A stretch of 64,000 nt of DNA from Pseudomonas silvicola (lineage in GTDB: Bacteria > Pseudomonadota > Gammaproteobacteria > Pseudomonadales > Pseudomonadaceae). The stretch covers positions 372,001-436,000 of the forward strand of contig NZ_CP093281.1 of assembly GCF_026651855.1 (NCBI RefSeq). The letters are read 5' to 3'. A program made the position numbers and the translations under genes. Positions 53,715 to 61,989 of this stretch are shown here, in pieces; the stretch's first letter is position 1, and each line of letters begins with the position of its first letter. The notes beneath the pieces were generated by a model. The model had not been told where the DNA came from. It did not search any database and saw only the letters and a program-made list of their open reading frames with translations.

Positions 53715-53924
53715 ATGAAATTAAGTGATTGCCTTCAGGCAGGCGGTTAAACGCGATGCTGCGGGCCGTTTCACCATCAGCACACTCGATTTTGTGAAAG
53801 AACTCGGATCGTCTGAACTGGCGCTACTCGCTACAGTGCCGCTAACAAGTGGATCGAGATGCACACAACGACCTTCCGGGACATCTCGACAAGTGAGGGG
53901 AGGAACGCATGTTTCAGATCTTAA
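53715..53924 (+). pseudogene. SOS-controlled small protein 1, unknown, frameshifted
   Basis: MKLSDCLQA then (frame +1) VKRDAAGRFTISTLDFVKEL, then (back in the first frame) RYSAANKWIEMHTTTFRDIS to TAA 53924. Two compensating indels near 53742 and 53825 give about 69 residues. It appears to be a small DNA-associated or phage-type protein but I recognise no family. It lies directly under the LexA box. Confidence 0.5.
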
Positions 53925-54019
53925 TCCGAATGGAAGGAATTGAGCAACGTGTGCCACGTTCAATTGGGTACTTTCAGCAGGCAATTGTTTATGCGTTAAT
54001 CAATGGGACTAAATCGTGA
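53909..54019 (+). CDS. SOS-controlled small protein 2, unknown
   Basis: 36 residues, ATG 53909 after GAGGGGAGGA, overlapping the end of the previous gene by 16 bases. MFQILIRMEGIEQRVPRSIG and YFQQAIVYALINGTKS. Translational coupling is likely. No family recognised; it may be longer in an uninterrupted relative. Confidence 0.5.
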   Translation: MFQILIRMEGIEQRVPRSIGYFQQAIVYALINGTKS

Positions 54020-54233
54020 ACAGCGAGACATTGATTTTTCAGTATCTTGCTGAAATAAATGAAAAATCCAGATCAATATAATTACAAAATTAAAAACCGT
54101 GATATGTGTCACAAAAAAAGCAAATCCAACAATTTTGTACAGCTTGTTTTGGTTTTGTACAACTTCAAAAATTTCCCTTTTAAAAGCAATTGAATATAAG
54201 CGTAACGGGTAACTTATTGTTTTAAAACAGAAA

Positions 54234-54250
54234 CAAGCGAAGCGATAAAC
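54234..54250. repeat. AAGCGAAGCG motif upstream of a KGG gene
   Basis: CAAGCGAAGCGATAAAC, about 100 bases before the KGG gene at 54350. A variant ATAAGCGTAACGGGTAA lies at 54195-54211. Confidence 0.5.
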
Positions 54251-54349
54251 ATGCATTTTAAATGTGGTTTTATCGAGAATTTCAGCCATATTATTTCTTG
54301 TTGGGAACGTTAGCACGCTAAATATTCGACTGATATATAAGGGGGAGAC

Positions 54350-54521
54350 ATGCCATCGAGAAGAGGTGGAGCCGGTAATTTTGCTGAGGATGCAGACCGA
54401 GCGCGTGAGGCCGGACGTAAAGCGAGGAAGCGCAAGCGGGGGGAATTTCAAAAATTGTCCTGATCGCGCAGTTGAGGCCGGTCGCAAGGCGGACAAATCA
54501 GCCGCAGGCGCAAACCGGTAA
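54350..54521 (+). pseudogene. KGG-repeat (YciG-like) stress protein, frameshifted
   Basis: GGGGGAG before ATG 54350. MPSRRGGAGNFAEDADRARE and AGRK, then after an indel near 54425 GGNFKNCPDRAVEAGRK with KADKSAAGANR to 54521. About 57 residues with YciG-type repeats, although the second KGG has become KAD. Long reverse frames over this region are shadows. Confidence 0.75.
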
Positions 54522-55170
54522 TAGAGGAAAGTTAATCCGTCCAGACAGTCGGCCGTTAGAATCATCCGGCCTTGCTTCGAAACAGAAACAGGAGGAAGTA
54601 TGAGGTTCTCATCCATCCTTGCATCCAGACATTTTGCTGAACAAGTTAATACCTTACTGAGCAGAGGAGGCGGAATATGTCACTGTGCAGATCCTGTTGC
54701 CACCCGTGGCACACCTCAAAGTACTTGTGTAAATCTCTATAAAATTCTATGTGTAGAGGATGACACGGTAAAAGCAACGGATTCACCAGAGGTCAGACAC
54801 AAAAAGCGTTCAGGTGACCGACCGGTAAGATAAGTTGGTGGATGCCTGATTATTAAGCGGCTCAGATAACAATTCTGTTAAGTAACACCCAAACGTCCTG
54901 TCCTTTACGTCCTTTTTAGCGCATGCTTTAATCTCTTCCCCGGTGCTATGCCTGGGCCATTCCCCCTCTGACAAGGGGCAAATATGAAATCTCAAAGGTC
55001 AAAAACCTGTTGCGCACCGAATTGCGCGGTGACTGGCACTTCTGATCTGATGTCAAGCTCGACACCCCATCTTCCCGTCCTTCATTCATGAATCATTCAC
55101 CTATTCGCAGACGAAACATATTGTCTGTTTTTTCTGAGACTGACGAACATTAATTTCTTGGGAGGAACAA
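54522..55170. other. Mostly non-coding stretch
   Basis: 649 bp. A plus-strand frame at 54600-54833 (MRFSSILASRHFAEQVNTLL) has AGGAGGAAGT before it but no recognisable family; it may be a small unknown gene. Nothing else is clear. Confidence 0.4.
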
Positions 55171-55350
55171 ATGGAACAGGGTTTTTATTGGGTCCAGAAG
55201 GGCGAGACTCAACCTGAAGTCTGGTACTTCGCCGATGGTGAAGGGGGAGGATGGTTCAAGCCAAGCCGAAGTCTGCCCGTTCACCCTGATGATTTTAACG
55301 AGCAGGGGTACAATGTCATCAGTGATCGCCTCGAACCCCCGGCAGAATAA
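55171..55350 (+). CDS. Small conserved-looking protein, unknown
   Basis: 59 residues, GGAGGAACAA before ATG 55171. MEQGFYWVQKGETQPEVWYF, ADGEGGGWFKPSRSLPVH and PDDFNEQGYNVISDRLEPPA. Aromatic-rich, soluble and intact. Looks like a plasmid or phage accessory protein. Family not recognised. Confidence 0.65.
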   Translation: MEQGFYWVQKGETQPEVWYFADGEGGGWFKPSRSLPVHPDDFNEQGYNVISDRLEPPAE

Positions 55351-55392
55351 TGACAACACCTGTACGACCTACCTCCCCGCAAAGGAAGTCGT

Positions 55393-55482
55393 ATGAACGA
55401 GGCATTGCCATTTGAAATGCCCGCCTGGGACGGCCTACATGCGGTAGGTATTTCTCCTGTAGACGCAAACCGAGTGCTTTAA
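55393..55482 (+). CDS. 29-residue small ORF
   Basis: AAAGGAAG before ATG 55393; MNEALPFEMPAWDGLHAVGI and SPVDANRVL. Follows the 59-residue gene by 42 bases. Could be the start of a longer, interrupted gene. Confidence 0.35.
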   Translation: MNEALPFEMPAWDGLHAVGISPVDANRVL

Positions 55483-55666
55483 CCTGTTTCAGGTTCTGCT
55501 TTCGGCTACATGAAATAAGTCGCAGGTATTTAGTAAAAGTAGAGATCGGATACCGAGATAACTTTCAGGTATGGCTGTTGGGTGATGAGTAATCTCTCAA
55601 GGTGTTCAATCCCAACGGGTGCTGAGCAATTATCCTGATTACTCTCGGTAGGGGGGCATCGCCAGC

Positions 55667-55704
55667 AAAAAAAGCATGAACCAGACGTGAGTCCGGTCTC
55701 ATGC
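55667..55704 (-). terminator. Terminator after the 44-residue membrane peptide gene
   Basis: On the minus strand GCATGAGACCGGAC-tcac-GTCTGGTTCATGC followed by TTTTTTT, 11 bases past the gene's stop. Confidence 0.88.
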
Positions 55705-55714
55705 AGAGTGCTGA

Positions 55715-55849
55715 CTACTTAGTTTTCTTTTTTATTTGCCCGCTCTGATGCGTCGAGTCACCAGGGCGTGGGTCCCCACTGGTTTGTACCAGAAACACAA
55801 TCACCAGAACCAGTAAAGTGGTGACGGCCGGTATGATCAGGTATCGCAT
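55715..55849 (-). CDS. 44-residue single-pass membrane protein
   Basis: AGGAGAT before ATG 55849. MRYLIIPAVTTLLVLVIVFL is a membrane helix followed by a polar, basic tail (QTSGDPRPGDSTHQSG). A terminator follows, so it is a complete transcription unit end. Function unknown; typical of stress-induced small membrane proteins. Confidence 0.7.
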   Translation of the reverse strand: MRYLIIPAVTTLLVLVIVFLVQTSGDPRPGDSTHQSGQIKKKTK

Positions 55850-55990
55850 GTCAATCTCCTGTCTGTATGACCACGAGAATTTGAATGATGAAAACCCGCC
55901 TGCACTCCAACACCAACTGCTCAGTGGCATCGGCAGCCTGGCGAGATACTAATGTCGTGTTATGGCCAGCAAAGCGCCGGGCTTGGCGCT

Positions 55991-56089
55991 TTAAAACCCG
56001 TTCAGATATATCGGTAAACCTATCGCTAACACTGTAATGGCCACGATATTCAGTACAACAACGAATCCTGGTGAAAATCCATAAGTCAC
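55991..56089 (-). CDS. 32-residue hydrophobic peptide
   Basis: GTG start at 56089; FSPGFVVVLNIVAITVLAIG and LPIYLNGF is a single membrane helix. Ribosome site is weak. Upstream of the 44-residue membrane peptide on the same strand, so they may form a small operon. Confidence 0.4.
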   Translation of the reverse strand: MTYGFSPGFVVVLNIVAITVLAIGLPIYLNGF

Positions 56090-56392
56090 CTCAGGTAAAC
56101 GAGTCGGCATTCAGCAAGACACGACATCGGGCTGCTGGCCAGTTGGTCATCGCTGAAATCACCGACACTGCCGTGCTGATAATTCACCTACTGAGCACGC
56201 AGCATGTATCCCAGCGTTACCGCACAGGCATTTTGCTCATTAAGCGTGCAGGGGGTCTTCACAGACCAAAAGCGTGCCGTATAGCGAAGTCAGGGTTTTT
56301 TTTGTTGTGTGCGTGAAATTGACGGCAGCCTAGAAGAAACACACTAAACGAGCTGCCGGTTTTCAACCGCGCGGTGCAGGTGAGAGGTTGCT

Positions 56393-56415
56393 AAAAGCCC
56401 GTCTCAGGGCGGGCA
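56393..56415 (-). terminator. Minus-strand hairpin
   Basis: GCCCG-ccctgaga-CGGGC followed by TTTTAG on the minus strand, in an otherwise gene-free region (56317-56800). Confidence 0.4.
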
Positions 56416-56609
56416 AAAGCAGTGGCTAGGAATGTCTCTTCTCGTATGAAACGCATCCTGTGCTGTGCTGCCAGTCAACGACTGACCCAGACATAACTTA
56501 GACCATTAATTAATGAATGGTAGGATGTGTTAACAAAAGCGATAAAATCTCCAGTAATTTACAATAAGTTATTTGAATTAACGACTTATAAACGAAATTT
56601 CAGAGAGTT

Positions 56610-56624
56610 AACCGAAGCGGCAAG
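56610..56624. repeat. GAAGCGGCAAG motif upstream of umuD
   Basis: AACCGAAGCGGCAAG, related to ATAAGCGAAGCGGCAA at 61152 and 61752. Confidence 0.4.
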
Positions 56625-56806
56625 AGATTGCTGCTAATTATCTCTGGTTTATGTCGGCCTGAATAATGCTCATAAAACTACTGTGCTTATGGCAACCGGC
56701 CCGGTCAAACTGGAAATGCCATGTCCACCTCAGATTAAATCCTTGCCAACAACGCGTTTGAAAAAGTCTTCATCCCCGACTTGATCGATTGTGCTGATTA
56801 CGATTA

Positions 56807-56820
56807 CTGTTTATATACAG
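56807..56820. promoter_or_regulatory. LexA-like box upstream of umuD (2 bp short)
   Basis: CTGTTTATATACAG: both half-sites are intact but the spacing is N8 rather than the standard N10. It lies 19 bases before the umuD start. Likely the remains of the umuD operator. Confidence 0.6.
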
Positions 56821-56838
56821 ACGGTCAGGGCTATCATC

Positions 56839-57261
56839 ATGGAGTTTTTCAGACCTGCGGAAATCCGCGCCATTCTTGAGTTACCGCTTTTCATTGCCAG
56901 AGTTCCGTGTGGCTTTCCTTCGCCGGCTCAGGACTATGTCGAACAGCGGCTGGACCTTAATAATCTACTGGTCAGTCATCCCAGCTCAACCTACTTCATC
57001 CGGGTCAGCGGAGATTCGATGATTGAAGGCGGCATCAACGATGGCGACATGCTGGTGGTGGACAGCTCCGTCACTGCTGAGCATGGGGATATCATCGTGG
57101 CCGCCATCTCCGGCGAGTTTACGGTCAAGCAGCTGATGACAAGACCTTTCCTGCACCTGAAACCGATGAACGCCGCGCACGCCATTATCCCGATCCCCGA
57201 TGCCGATCAGTTTGAAATCTTCGGCGTGGTCCGGCACTCGATTAAGACGATGGGCCGTTAA
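56839..57261 (+). CDS. umuD: DNA polymerase V subunit UmuD
   Basis: 140 residues, intact. Self-cleaving accessory subunit of translesion polymerase [21 protein letters not shown]; cleavage bond Cys-Gly in [12 protein letters not shown]; catalytic Ser in [20 protein letters not shown]; catalytic Lys in GEFTVKQLM. The ATG at 56839 is chosen because the LexA-like box lies just upstream and it gives the family N-terminus. umuC follows with a 1-bp overlap but is truncated. Confidence 0.95.
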   Translation: MEFFRPAEIRAILELPLFIARVPCGFPSPAQDYVEQRLDLNNLLVSHPSSTYFIRVSGDSMIEGGINDGDMLVVDSSVTAEHGDIIVAAISGEFTVKQLMTRPFLHLKPMNAAHAIIPIPDADQFEIFGVVRHSIKTMGR

Positions 57262-57356
57262 TGTTTGCCCTGGTGGATGTGATCTCATTCTATGCCAGCT
57301 GCGATACGGTGTGTTCCGACCTGATCTGCGCGGTAAGCCGGTATCTGGTCGAGTTA
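57261..57356 (+). pseudogene. umuC: umuC, 5' fragment only
   Basis: [17 protein letters not shown] is the Y-family polymerase start (with Ile where Asn is usual before SFYASC). After one shift the sequence reads FRPDLRGKPV, the next conserved segment. Similarity then stops at about 57356 and the remaining ~1.1 kb of umuC is missing, so the UmuD here has no partner. Confidence 0.85.
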
Positions 57357-57589
57357 AGAGGGCGAAGCTGCATTGTGAATGTACTCAGGCAGCCTGGTAA
57401 CGGGCAGCACCGTGCTTGAAGGTGGCGGATGCTGGAATGGGGTGTGACGATGTTTCACCCCAACCGATCCTGACGGAAGACGGACTGCTTTTAGAGGATG
57501 ATTTGCTTGAGGATGTGACCGTTGTGGGGCTGGTGACGCATGTAGTGCTTTGAACGTGTCGAATTCTTCCCGTTTGAACTTCATCGGGC
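57357..57589. other. Unassigned fragment behind umuC
   Basis: A plus-strand frame reading LTEDGLLLEDDLLEDVTVVG and LVTHVVL ends at 57554. It looks like the acidic C-terminus of an unknown protein whose 5' part is missing; it may mark the recombination partner that removed umuC. Confidence 0.35.
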
Positions 57590-57613
57590 AAAAAAAGGCC
57601 CGCATCGGCGGGC
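57590..57613 (-). terminator. Orphan minus-strand terminator
   Basis: GCCCGC-cgat-GCGGGC followed by seven T on the minus strand. No minus-strand gene lies upstream (57614-57727), only a short AT-rich segment containing GGAGATTATCCC-ATG-TAA, a start codon followed directly by a stop. Confidence 0.8.
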
Positions 57614-57727
57614 GAAATTCGTTACATGGGATAATCTCCATATAAGTTATGACGTTAGATGATTTGAAAGTTCATATTTTCCGACTAACTTTGTACTTAA
57701 ACCAAACCGGCGTTGCCTTTACATGAT

Positions 57728-57943
57728 ATGAAAGATATAAATTCTCACCGCGCAGGAATGATTGGATGTGCCATCGGATCGGCTGTAGTCGAGCTGGCGG
57801 CAAAAGGTGTGCCGCTCAGCAGGGTCAGTATCATCATTGAACTTGAACGTATCGCTACGGAGTCATCAGACCTGCAGGTAAAAGCGTTTGCATTAGATGC
57901 CGCAAAGTTGCTTAGGGCAGGGAACGATGAAGTTAACGCTTAG
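57728..57943 (+). CDS. YmgA/YcgZ-like connector protein, second locus
   Basis: 71 residues from ATG 57728 (an earlier in-frame TTG at 57713 is less likely). MIGCAIGSAVVELAAKGVPL and SRVSIIIELERIATESSDLQ follow the YmgA/YcgZ pattern of a GxAV-E helix, then S-x-x-x-I-I-x-x-L. Intact. It lies 20 kb from the main ycgZ-ymgA-ariR operon. Confidence 0.6.
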   Translation: MKDINSHRAGMIGCAIGSAVVELAAKGVPLSRVSIIIELERIATESSDLQVKAFALDAAKLLRAGNDEVNA

Positions 57944-58023
57944 CGTTTGAAAATTGACGCTGGTGTAAGGTGAAAACATTCGGCCCCCTGCTGAAACTTA
58001 AGTGGAGGCCCTAAAATGCATGG

Positions 58024-58420
58024 TTAAGGTTCGTCGATGCGTGAAACTTTCAGATGCGCGCTTTCGCCCTTACCGTAGACTTTGCCACTCACGCGCACTT
58101 TATCTTCTGCACTGTAGGTTTTACCTTTGAAAGTGCTCACCGGGGCATCGATGTTGACCGTGCCAGAGCTGTCACGGAACTGATAAGTGTCGCCTTTGAT
58201 CTTTTTAGCGATATAGCCCTCCAGCGTGACATATCCCCCCTGGCGGAAATCTTTGTTCAGCGTAACCGGCGTCTCTGCCGTATCTTCCGACCCCTTATAC
58301 CGGCATCCTCCTTATTCTGCAGAGGTGGGGGCGTCTTACCTGCTTCATATCCACCCGTTTCGGCATACGCACCCGGCTCAGAGGTAACATTACTGCAATC
58401 CGAGGCGCGACCTTATTCAT
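58024..58420 (-). pseudogene. BOF-family (YgiW/YdeI) periplasmic stress protein, frameshifted
   Basis: About 131 residues; GGAGAATGA before ATG 58420. A signal peptide region (RIAVMLPLS), then after shifts VTLNKDFRQGGYVTLEGYIA, DTYQFRDSSGTVNIDAPVST and EDKVRVSGKVYGKGESAHLK to TAA 58024. This is the OB-fold of the BOF/YgiW family, tied to peroxide, metal and polymyxin tolerance. Convergent with the small connector gene at 57728. Confidence 0.82.
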
Positions 58421-58744
58421 TCATTCTCCATTGATGTGTCTTCGGAGTAAGCCTGGCACAGTGCCTGGAAAGTAAACGGAACGGGTGTGGAAATTATGTT
58501 GATCTCAGCGCAGGAGTCAATGCATGAGAACCCAGATCACAAGATTTCAGGTGAGTACAAACCCGAATAGGCTTTTTTAAGCGTATCCCGCTTAAGAAAG
58601 TTAGCTCCTTCTACAATATCCGTTGTAATACATTGATATATGAGCAAAGTGACACGAGCGAGACTATGAACTAAATTGTACTGTAAAATTGATTCTAACC
58701 TTATGAATATAATGAAGTTAATATGATTTTTAAGGTGTGCCGGA
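58421..58744. other. Intergenic, nothing recognised
   Basis: 324 bp, no gene or element seen. It ends where the duplicated dehydrogenase segment begins. Confidence 0.4.
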
Positions 58745-58950
58745 TGAATGGTGGCAGCCACGTGGCGACCTACACAACAGCTGGGGAATGCGGCAAAACC
58801 AGTGACATCGGATGAGGTGGCAGACAAGCAGCCCTGCTGCGCCTGCACTCCGCAGATGGCCGCGCATTAATCAGGTCTGAATCACAGGCCGTCCGGAAGG
58901 GCGGCCTGTGATTAAAACTCCTCCAAAATTCTTCCTCAAAATGAATTTTA
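58745..58950 (+). repeat. Duplicate of the 3' end of the gluconate dehydrogenase cytochrome gene
   Basis: From about 58745 the sequence parallels 23640-23831: GGTGGCAGCC...GTGGC..CCTAC, then GGATGAGGTGGCAGACAAGC, then CCGCAGATGGCCGCGCATTA and ATCAGGTCTGAATCACAG, followed by the shared downstream TCCTCCAAAAT. It encodes the truncated end of the cytochrome subunit with no upstream gene. Confidence 0.85.
58883..58910 (+). terminator. Terminator-type hairpin in the duplicated segment
   Basis: CACAGGCCG and CGGCCTGTG pair around TCCGGAAGGG, followed by ATTAAAA. The parallel site near 23785-23805 is degenerate, so this copy may be closer to the original. Confidence 0.6.
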
Positions 58951-59054
58951 AATTCAGGAAAACTGGCCGGCTGATAGCGGCTGGCCATGGGGTAGTGATT
59001 TCAGGGCGGTTTCAATGCATCAGCAGCCCGGGCTTCATGCGGCAAAAATATGAC

Positions 59055-59524
59055 TTACAGCCCCAGATCTGACAGGCCAGGATGATCGTCCGGACGTCGG
59101 CCCAGCGGCCAGAAGTACTTACGCGCTCTTTGAGTGGCATGTCGTTGATGCAGGCGAAGCGACGCTCCATCAGGCCATCAGCGCCAAACTCCCAGTTTTC
59201 GTTTCCATAAGAGCGGAACCAATTGCCGGAGTCATCGTGCCATTCGTAAGCATAGCGGACGGCGATGCGGTTACCGCCAAATGCCCATAGTTCCTTAATC
59301 AGGCGGTATTCGTGCTCTTTCTTCCATTTACGGTCGAGGAAGCTCTGCGCTTCTTCACGATTGTTGGCGAACTCGGCGCGGTTACGCCATTTGGTGTCAG
59401 TGAGTAGCCAGAGCCACTTTGCAGCATCGCGACTATTCCAGCCGTCTTCAGCCAGACGAACTTTCTCGATGGCCGTTTCCAGTGTGAAAGGCGGGAGCGG
59501 TGGACGAACTTGTGAATCAGTCAT
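59055..59524 (-). pseudogene. DUF1348 (NTF2-like) protein, frameshifted near its end
   Basis: About 157 residues. [60 protein letters not shown] and [20 protein letters not shown] match DUF1348, a small NTF2-like fold protein. The last part ([19 protein letters not shown]) is restored by a frame change near 59120, ending at 59055. Function unknown. A TetR-type operator lies 214 bases upstream, the same as at the TetR gene 0.7 kb away. Confidence 0.83.
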
Positions 59525-60186
59525 GGTAAAACTCCTGTAAATTTAGTTTCAGTCTAAAGATCGTTCTCGTGACTTAGGACTCAGTGAAAGACCTGTTCCA
59601 GCAAAAACACTTCGCTACTTTTGATGCATTGACCAGAAGGCTCATCGGTGGCATCAATACCGTTCTGATAAGAGACCTTTCAAACAAATTACAGGGATTC
59701 CCCTTTGGTATCGCGCGGCGTCCTGTCTGTGGCTTAAAGGTAGAACGGTCGTTCTACCTCGTCAATGATTTTTCTGAAATGAATGCCGGGAGCAGAGAAT
59801 ATTCGGCATTAAAATCGAAATAAGATATTGTTTTTAATTGGTTTTAAATTAACTGAGATTCGCCCGTTTCAGGTTTGAACAGGGAAGGGTAAGGGAACAA
59901 AATGTCGCTTATGAATGCGCCAGGGAAGTGCCCGATATACTCAAACGTCGATAAGAAGAAACACCATCGAGCTGTGGGTTATCCTAGAAAATTAACTATC
60001 CCGTTGCAGAAGAAGACTTTGACTGTTGACTGTGTGCGGCGCAGACGTCCGGGCAGGCGGTGTGAGTGACATCGCTGTTGTGTATGATGATGGCTGCGGG
60101 TATACGCACAGATTGAAAGCGAGACGTTTATCGGTCCACGCCTGTCTGAAGATAAATCGAATTCAAAAACGCATTTAAATCTTCAT
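59525..60186. other. Upstream region of DUF1348 gene
   Basis: 662 bp. Contains the TetR operator at 59738-59759. No convincing gene; a plus-strand frame at 59584-59823 runs through the operator and is probably spurious. Confidence 0.5.
59738..59759. promoter_or_regulatory. TetR-type operator 1
   Basis: AGGTAGAACG-GT-CGTTCTACCT, perfect 10-bp arms. The flank CGTCAATG on the right is shared with operator 2. Confidence 0.75.
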
Positions 60187-60782
60187 TCAGGGAAAAGCGT
60201 TTGCGATCTCAGGCCGGGAGGAGGCTCGTTCCAGCATGAGTTTCGCGATGTCCTGAGCGTTGTCGGCAGCACCCCCGTCGCCCATGACGTATGACATGGT
60301 GATCGCGCCTTCCAGCAGGATCAGCAACTGTCGAGCCAAATCATCCGGATGCTCAACGTTCAACTGTTCGGCAAGTTCCAGAGCGTAATCCAGCAACTTC
60401 TGTTTATGCATCTTGGCTATCTGACGCACAGGGTCTTCAGGATCGCCAACCTCTTTACCCGCCGTGTTGATAAACGCGCAACCCCGGAATCCGTCGGACT
60501 CGAACCAGCTCTTCAGAACAGTGAACATGTTCAGGATACGCTCTTGAGGAGTCTTGCCTTTGTCAGACTCTGTTCTGAACCATTGCATCCACCGTTCGTC
60601 GCGCTCTGTTAACGCGGCGGATGCCACGTCTTCCTTGTTCGCGAAATGGCGGTAAATACTCTTTCTGGCGACACCAGAGGTCTTGACCAAGGTCCATGCC
60701 CATAGCGTGGATACCGTTCTGGTAGATGAGCTCTTCGGCGGTTTTCAGGATTTTATCCGTGTATCAGTTGTTTTTTGATCAT
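60187..60782 (-). pseudogene. TetR/AcrR regulator, frameshifted near the N-terminus
   Basis: About 197 residues. ATG 60782; after an early indel the sequence KILKTAEELIYQNGIHAMGM leads to DLVKTSGVARKSIYRHFANK, the TetR HTH, and then an intact C-terminal domain (FRGCAFINTAGKEVGDPEDP; LARQLLILLEGAITMSYVMG) to 60187. Operator 2 covers the 8-29 bases upstream of its ATG, so it is probably autoregulated, with the DUF1348 gene as a second target. Confidence 0.86.
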
Positions 60783-60789
60783 GGGTTAA

Positions 60790-60811
60790 AAGTAGAATTA
60801 TCGTTCTACCA
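60790..60811. promoter_or_regulatory. TetR-type operator 2
   Basis: AAGTAGAATT-AT-CGTTCTACCA followed by CGTCAACG. The right arm is identical to that of operator 1; the left arm has two mismatches. Confidence 0.7.
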
Positions 60812-61151
60812 CGTCAACGCTTTTATCAAAGAGCCTGTAAAAAAGTCATGCGATCCTTGCGAAAGCTGGAAGGACCCGAAGGAACGGACGTTGATCGGAA
60901 GGCTTTGCAGATACCCGTCAGTATGAATGAGGGAGAGGGAAAGTCTTTTTAGTGAATAGCTATTTCATCCCCTCACCGACAACAAGGTCATTGTCCCTTC
61001 ACTTTCGTAATTAACTTAATCATCACCAATCTTAATTTTGACTAAGGTGTACAACTTGAATCTTCGTCGTACAAATATGTTGGTTAATTCGTGTTTAGTT
61101 ATTTATTCTGGGATCTAAATTGATCATTAATATATATAGGAAAAGTTCTGG

Positions 61152-61167
61152 ATAAGCGAAGCGGCAA
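61152..61167. repeat. ATAAGCGAAGCGGCAA motif, copy A
   Basis: Identical 16-mer to copy B at 61752-61767, exactly 600 bp apart. Related copies: TTAAGCGAAGCGCTAA (61250-61265) and, inverted, 61868-61884. Confidence 0.65.
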
Positions 61168-61225
61168 ATGATGCACGATTGATCAAGAAATGATCGATTT
61201 TTTGTTGTTAGCGATGGGAATAACC

Positions 61226-61278
61226 CTCCTGACGTAGCGAATTATGCATTTAAGCGAAGCGCTAATACACGTCAGGAG
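61226..61278. repeat. Inverted repeat CTCCTGACGT/ACGTCAGGAG enclosing an AAGCGAAGCG motif
   Basis: 10-bp perfect arms at 61226-61235 and 61269-61278 with 33 bp between. Inside, AGCG...GCGCT adds partial symmetry around ATGCAT. Possible transcript-end structure for the KGG gene at 61332 or a small mobile repeat. Confidence 0.6.
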
Positions 61279-61331
61279 AGTGTTGTGATGAAGGCTAGCG
61301 AACGTAACCCAGTGTTGAATTATTGATAGTG

Positions 61332-61541
61332 TTATTTCCGGCGGCTGATCTTTCCTCCCTTCCGGCCAAGCCAACGGCGCGCGGTGGTGGTTCGGATCGT
61401 TTTTAAATTGCCGCCACTCTCTACCTGACCGCCTTTGCGGCCTGCTTCAGCAGCACGCTCCTTGTCCTCGGCGAAGTTCCTGTGCCCCCACGACGTTGCG
61501 TCTTTTTCTTCCTCTTCAGGATGCTTGTTAGGGTCCGTCAT
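61332..61541 (-). CDS. KGG-repeat (YciG-like) stress protein, third copy
   Basis: 69 residues. KDATSWGHRNFAEDKERAAE, AGRKGGQVESGGN and LGRKGGKISRRK show two KGG repeats and an acidic N-terminal extension. The piece LKTIRTTTARRW differs from the expected FKNDPxRA motif and may hide two compensating indels. Small, disordered, probably stationary-phase induced, as YciG is. Confidence 0.78.
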   Translation of the reverse strand: MTDPNKHPEEEEKDATSWGHRNFAEDKERAAEAGRKGGQVESGGNLKTIRTTTARRWLGRKGGKISRRK

Positions 61542-61989
61542 GGTTCTCTCATTATATTTGTACCAACATAAAGCAAAAATAAATGTAGCGTTGTTTTTAC
61601 CATAATCAAGTCAGGATTAATCTTAAGTTTTATTATTTTGCGGACTGTTTGTTTAAGGATAAGTCGATTTTTCGTTTATAAGCGGATGAAACTCACTTGA
61701 ATATGATTGTTAGCGCACTTAGATGTTGAGTAAAGAGGTCGGAGGTTAAATATAAGCGAAGCGGCAAGGTGGTGATATTAATCCCCTCTCTCAGTTTTGC
61801 GTCGATTGGCTTGCGCAGAAGGGCTTACTTGCTACGTTTAATTAAGATGATTGTTAATCCGTTAATTAACGCTTCGCTTATTTCCAGATAATTCCATCAG
61901 CGACGGTGTTGAATCGGTTAGCTTGCTAAGCAACTGCATACCATCCCCAAAGGTAGTTCATTAAAAGCACATCAACCAGGAGTGAATGA
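61542..61989. other. Upstream region of the second yciE-like gene
   Basis: 448 bp. Contains motif copy B (61752-61767) and an inverted copy at 61868-61884. No gene seen. Confidence 0.5.
61752..61767. repeat. ATAAGCGAAGCGGCAA motif, copy B
   Basis: Identical to copy A (61152-61167); 238 bp before the yciE-like gene. An inverted relative, AACGCTTCGCTTATTT, is at 61868-61883. Confidence 0.65.

Larger units (their letters stand above)
60783..61331. other. Intergenic region with repeats
   Basis: 549 bp. Holds TetR operator 2, two AAGCGAAGCG motifs (61152, 61250) and an inverted repeat (61226-61278). No gene seen. Confidence 0.5.

Noticed and set aside
53996-54616. 206-residue minus-strand open frame
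   Set aside because: It is antisense to the KGG gene at 54350-54521 and to AT-rich non-coding DNA; no ribosome site or family features, so treated as a shadow.
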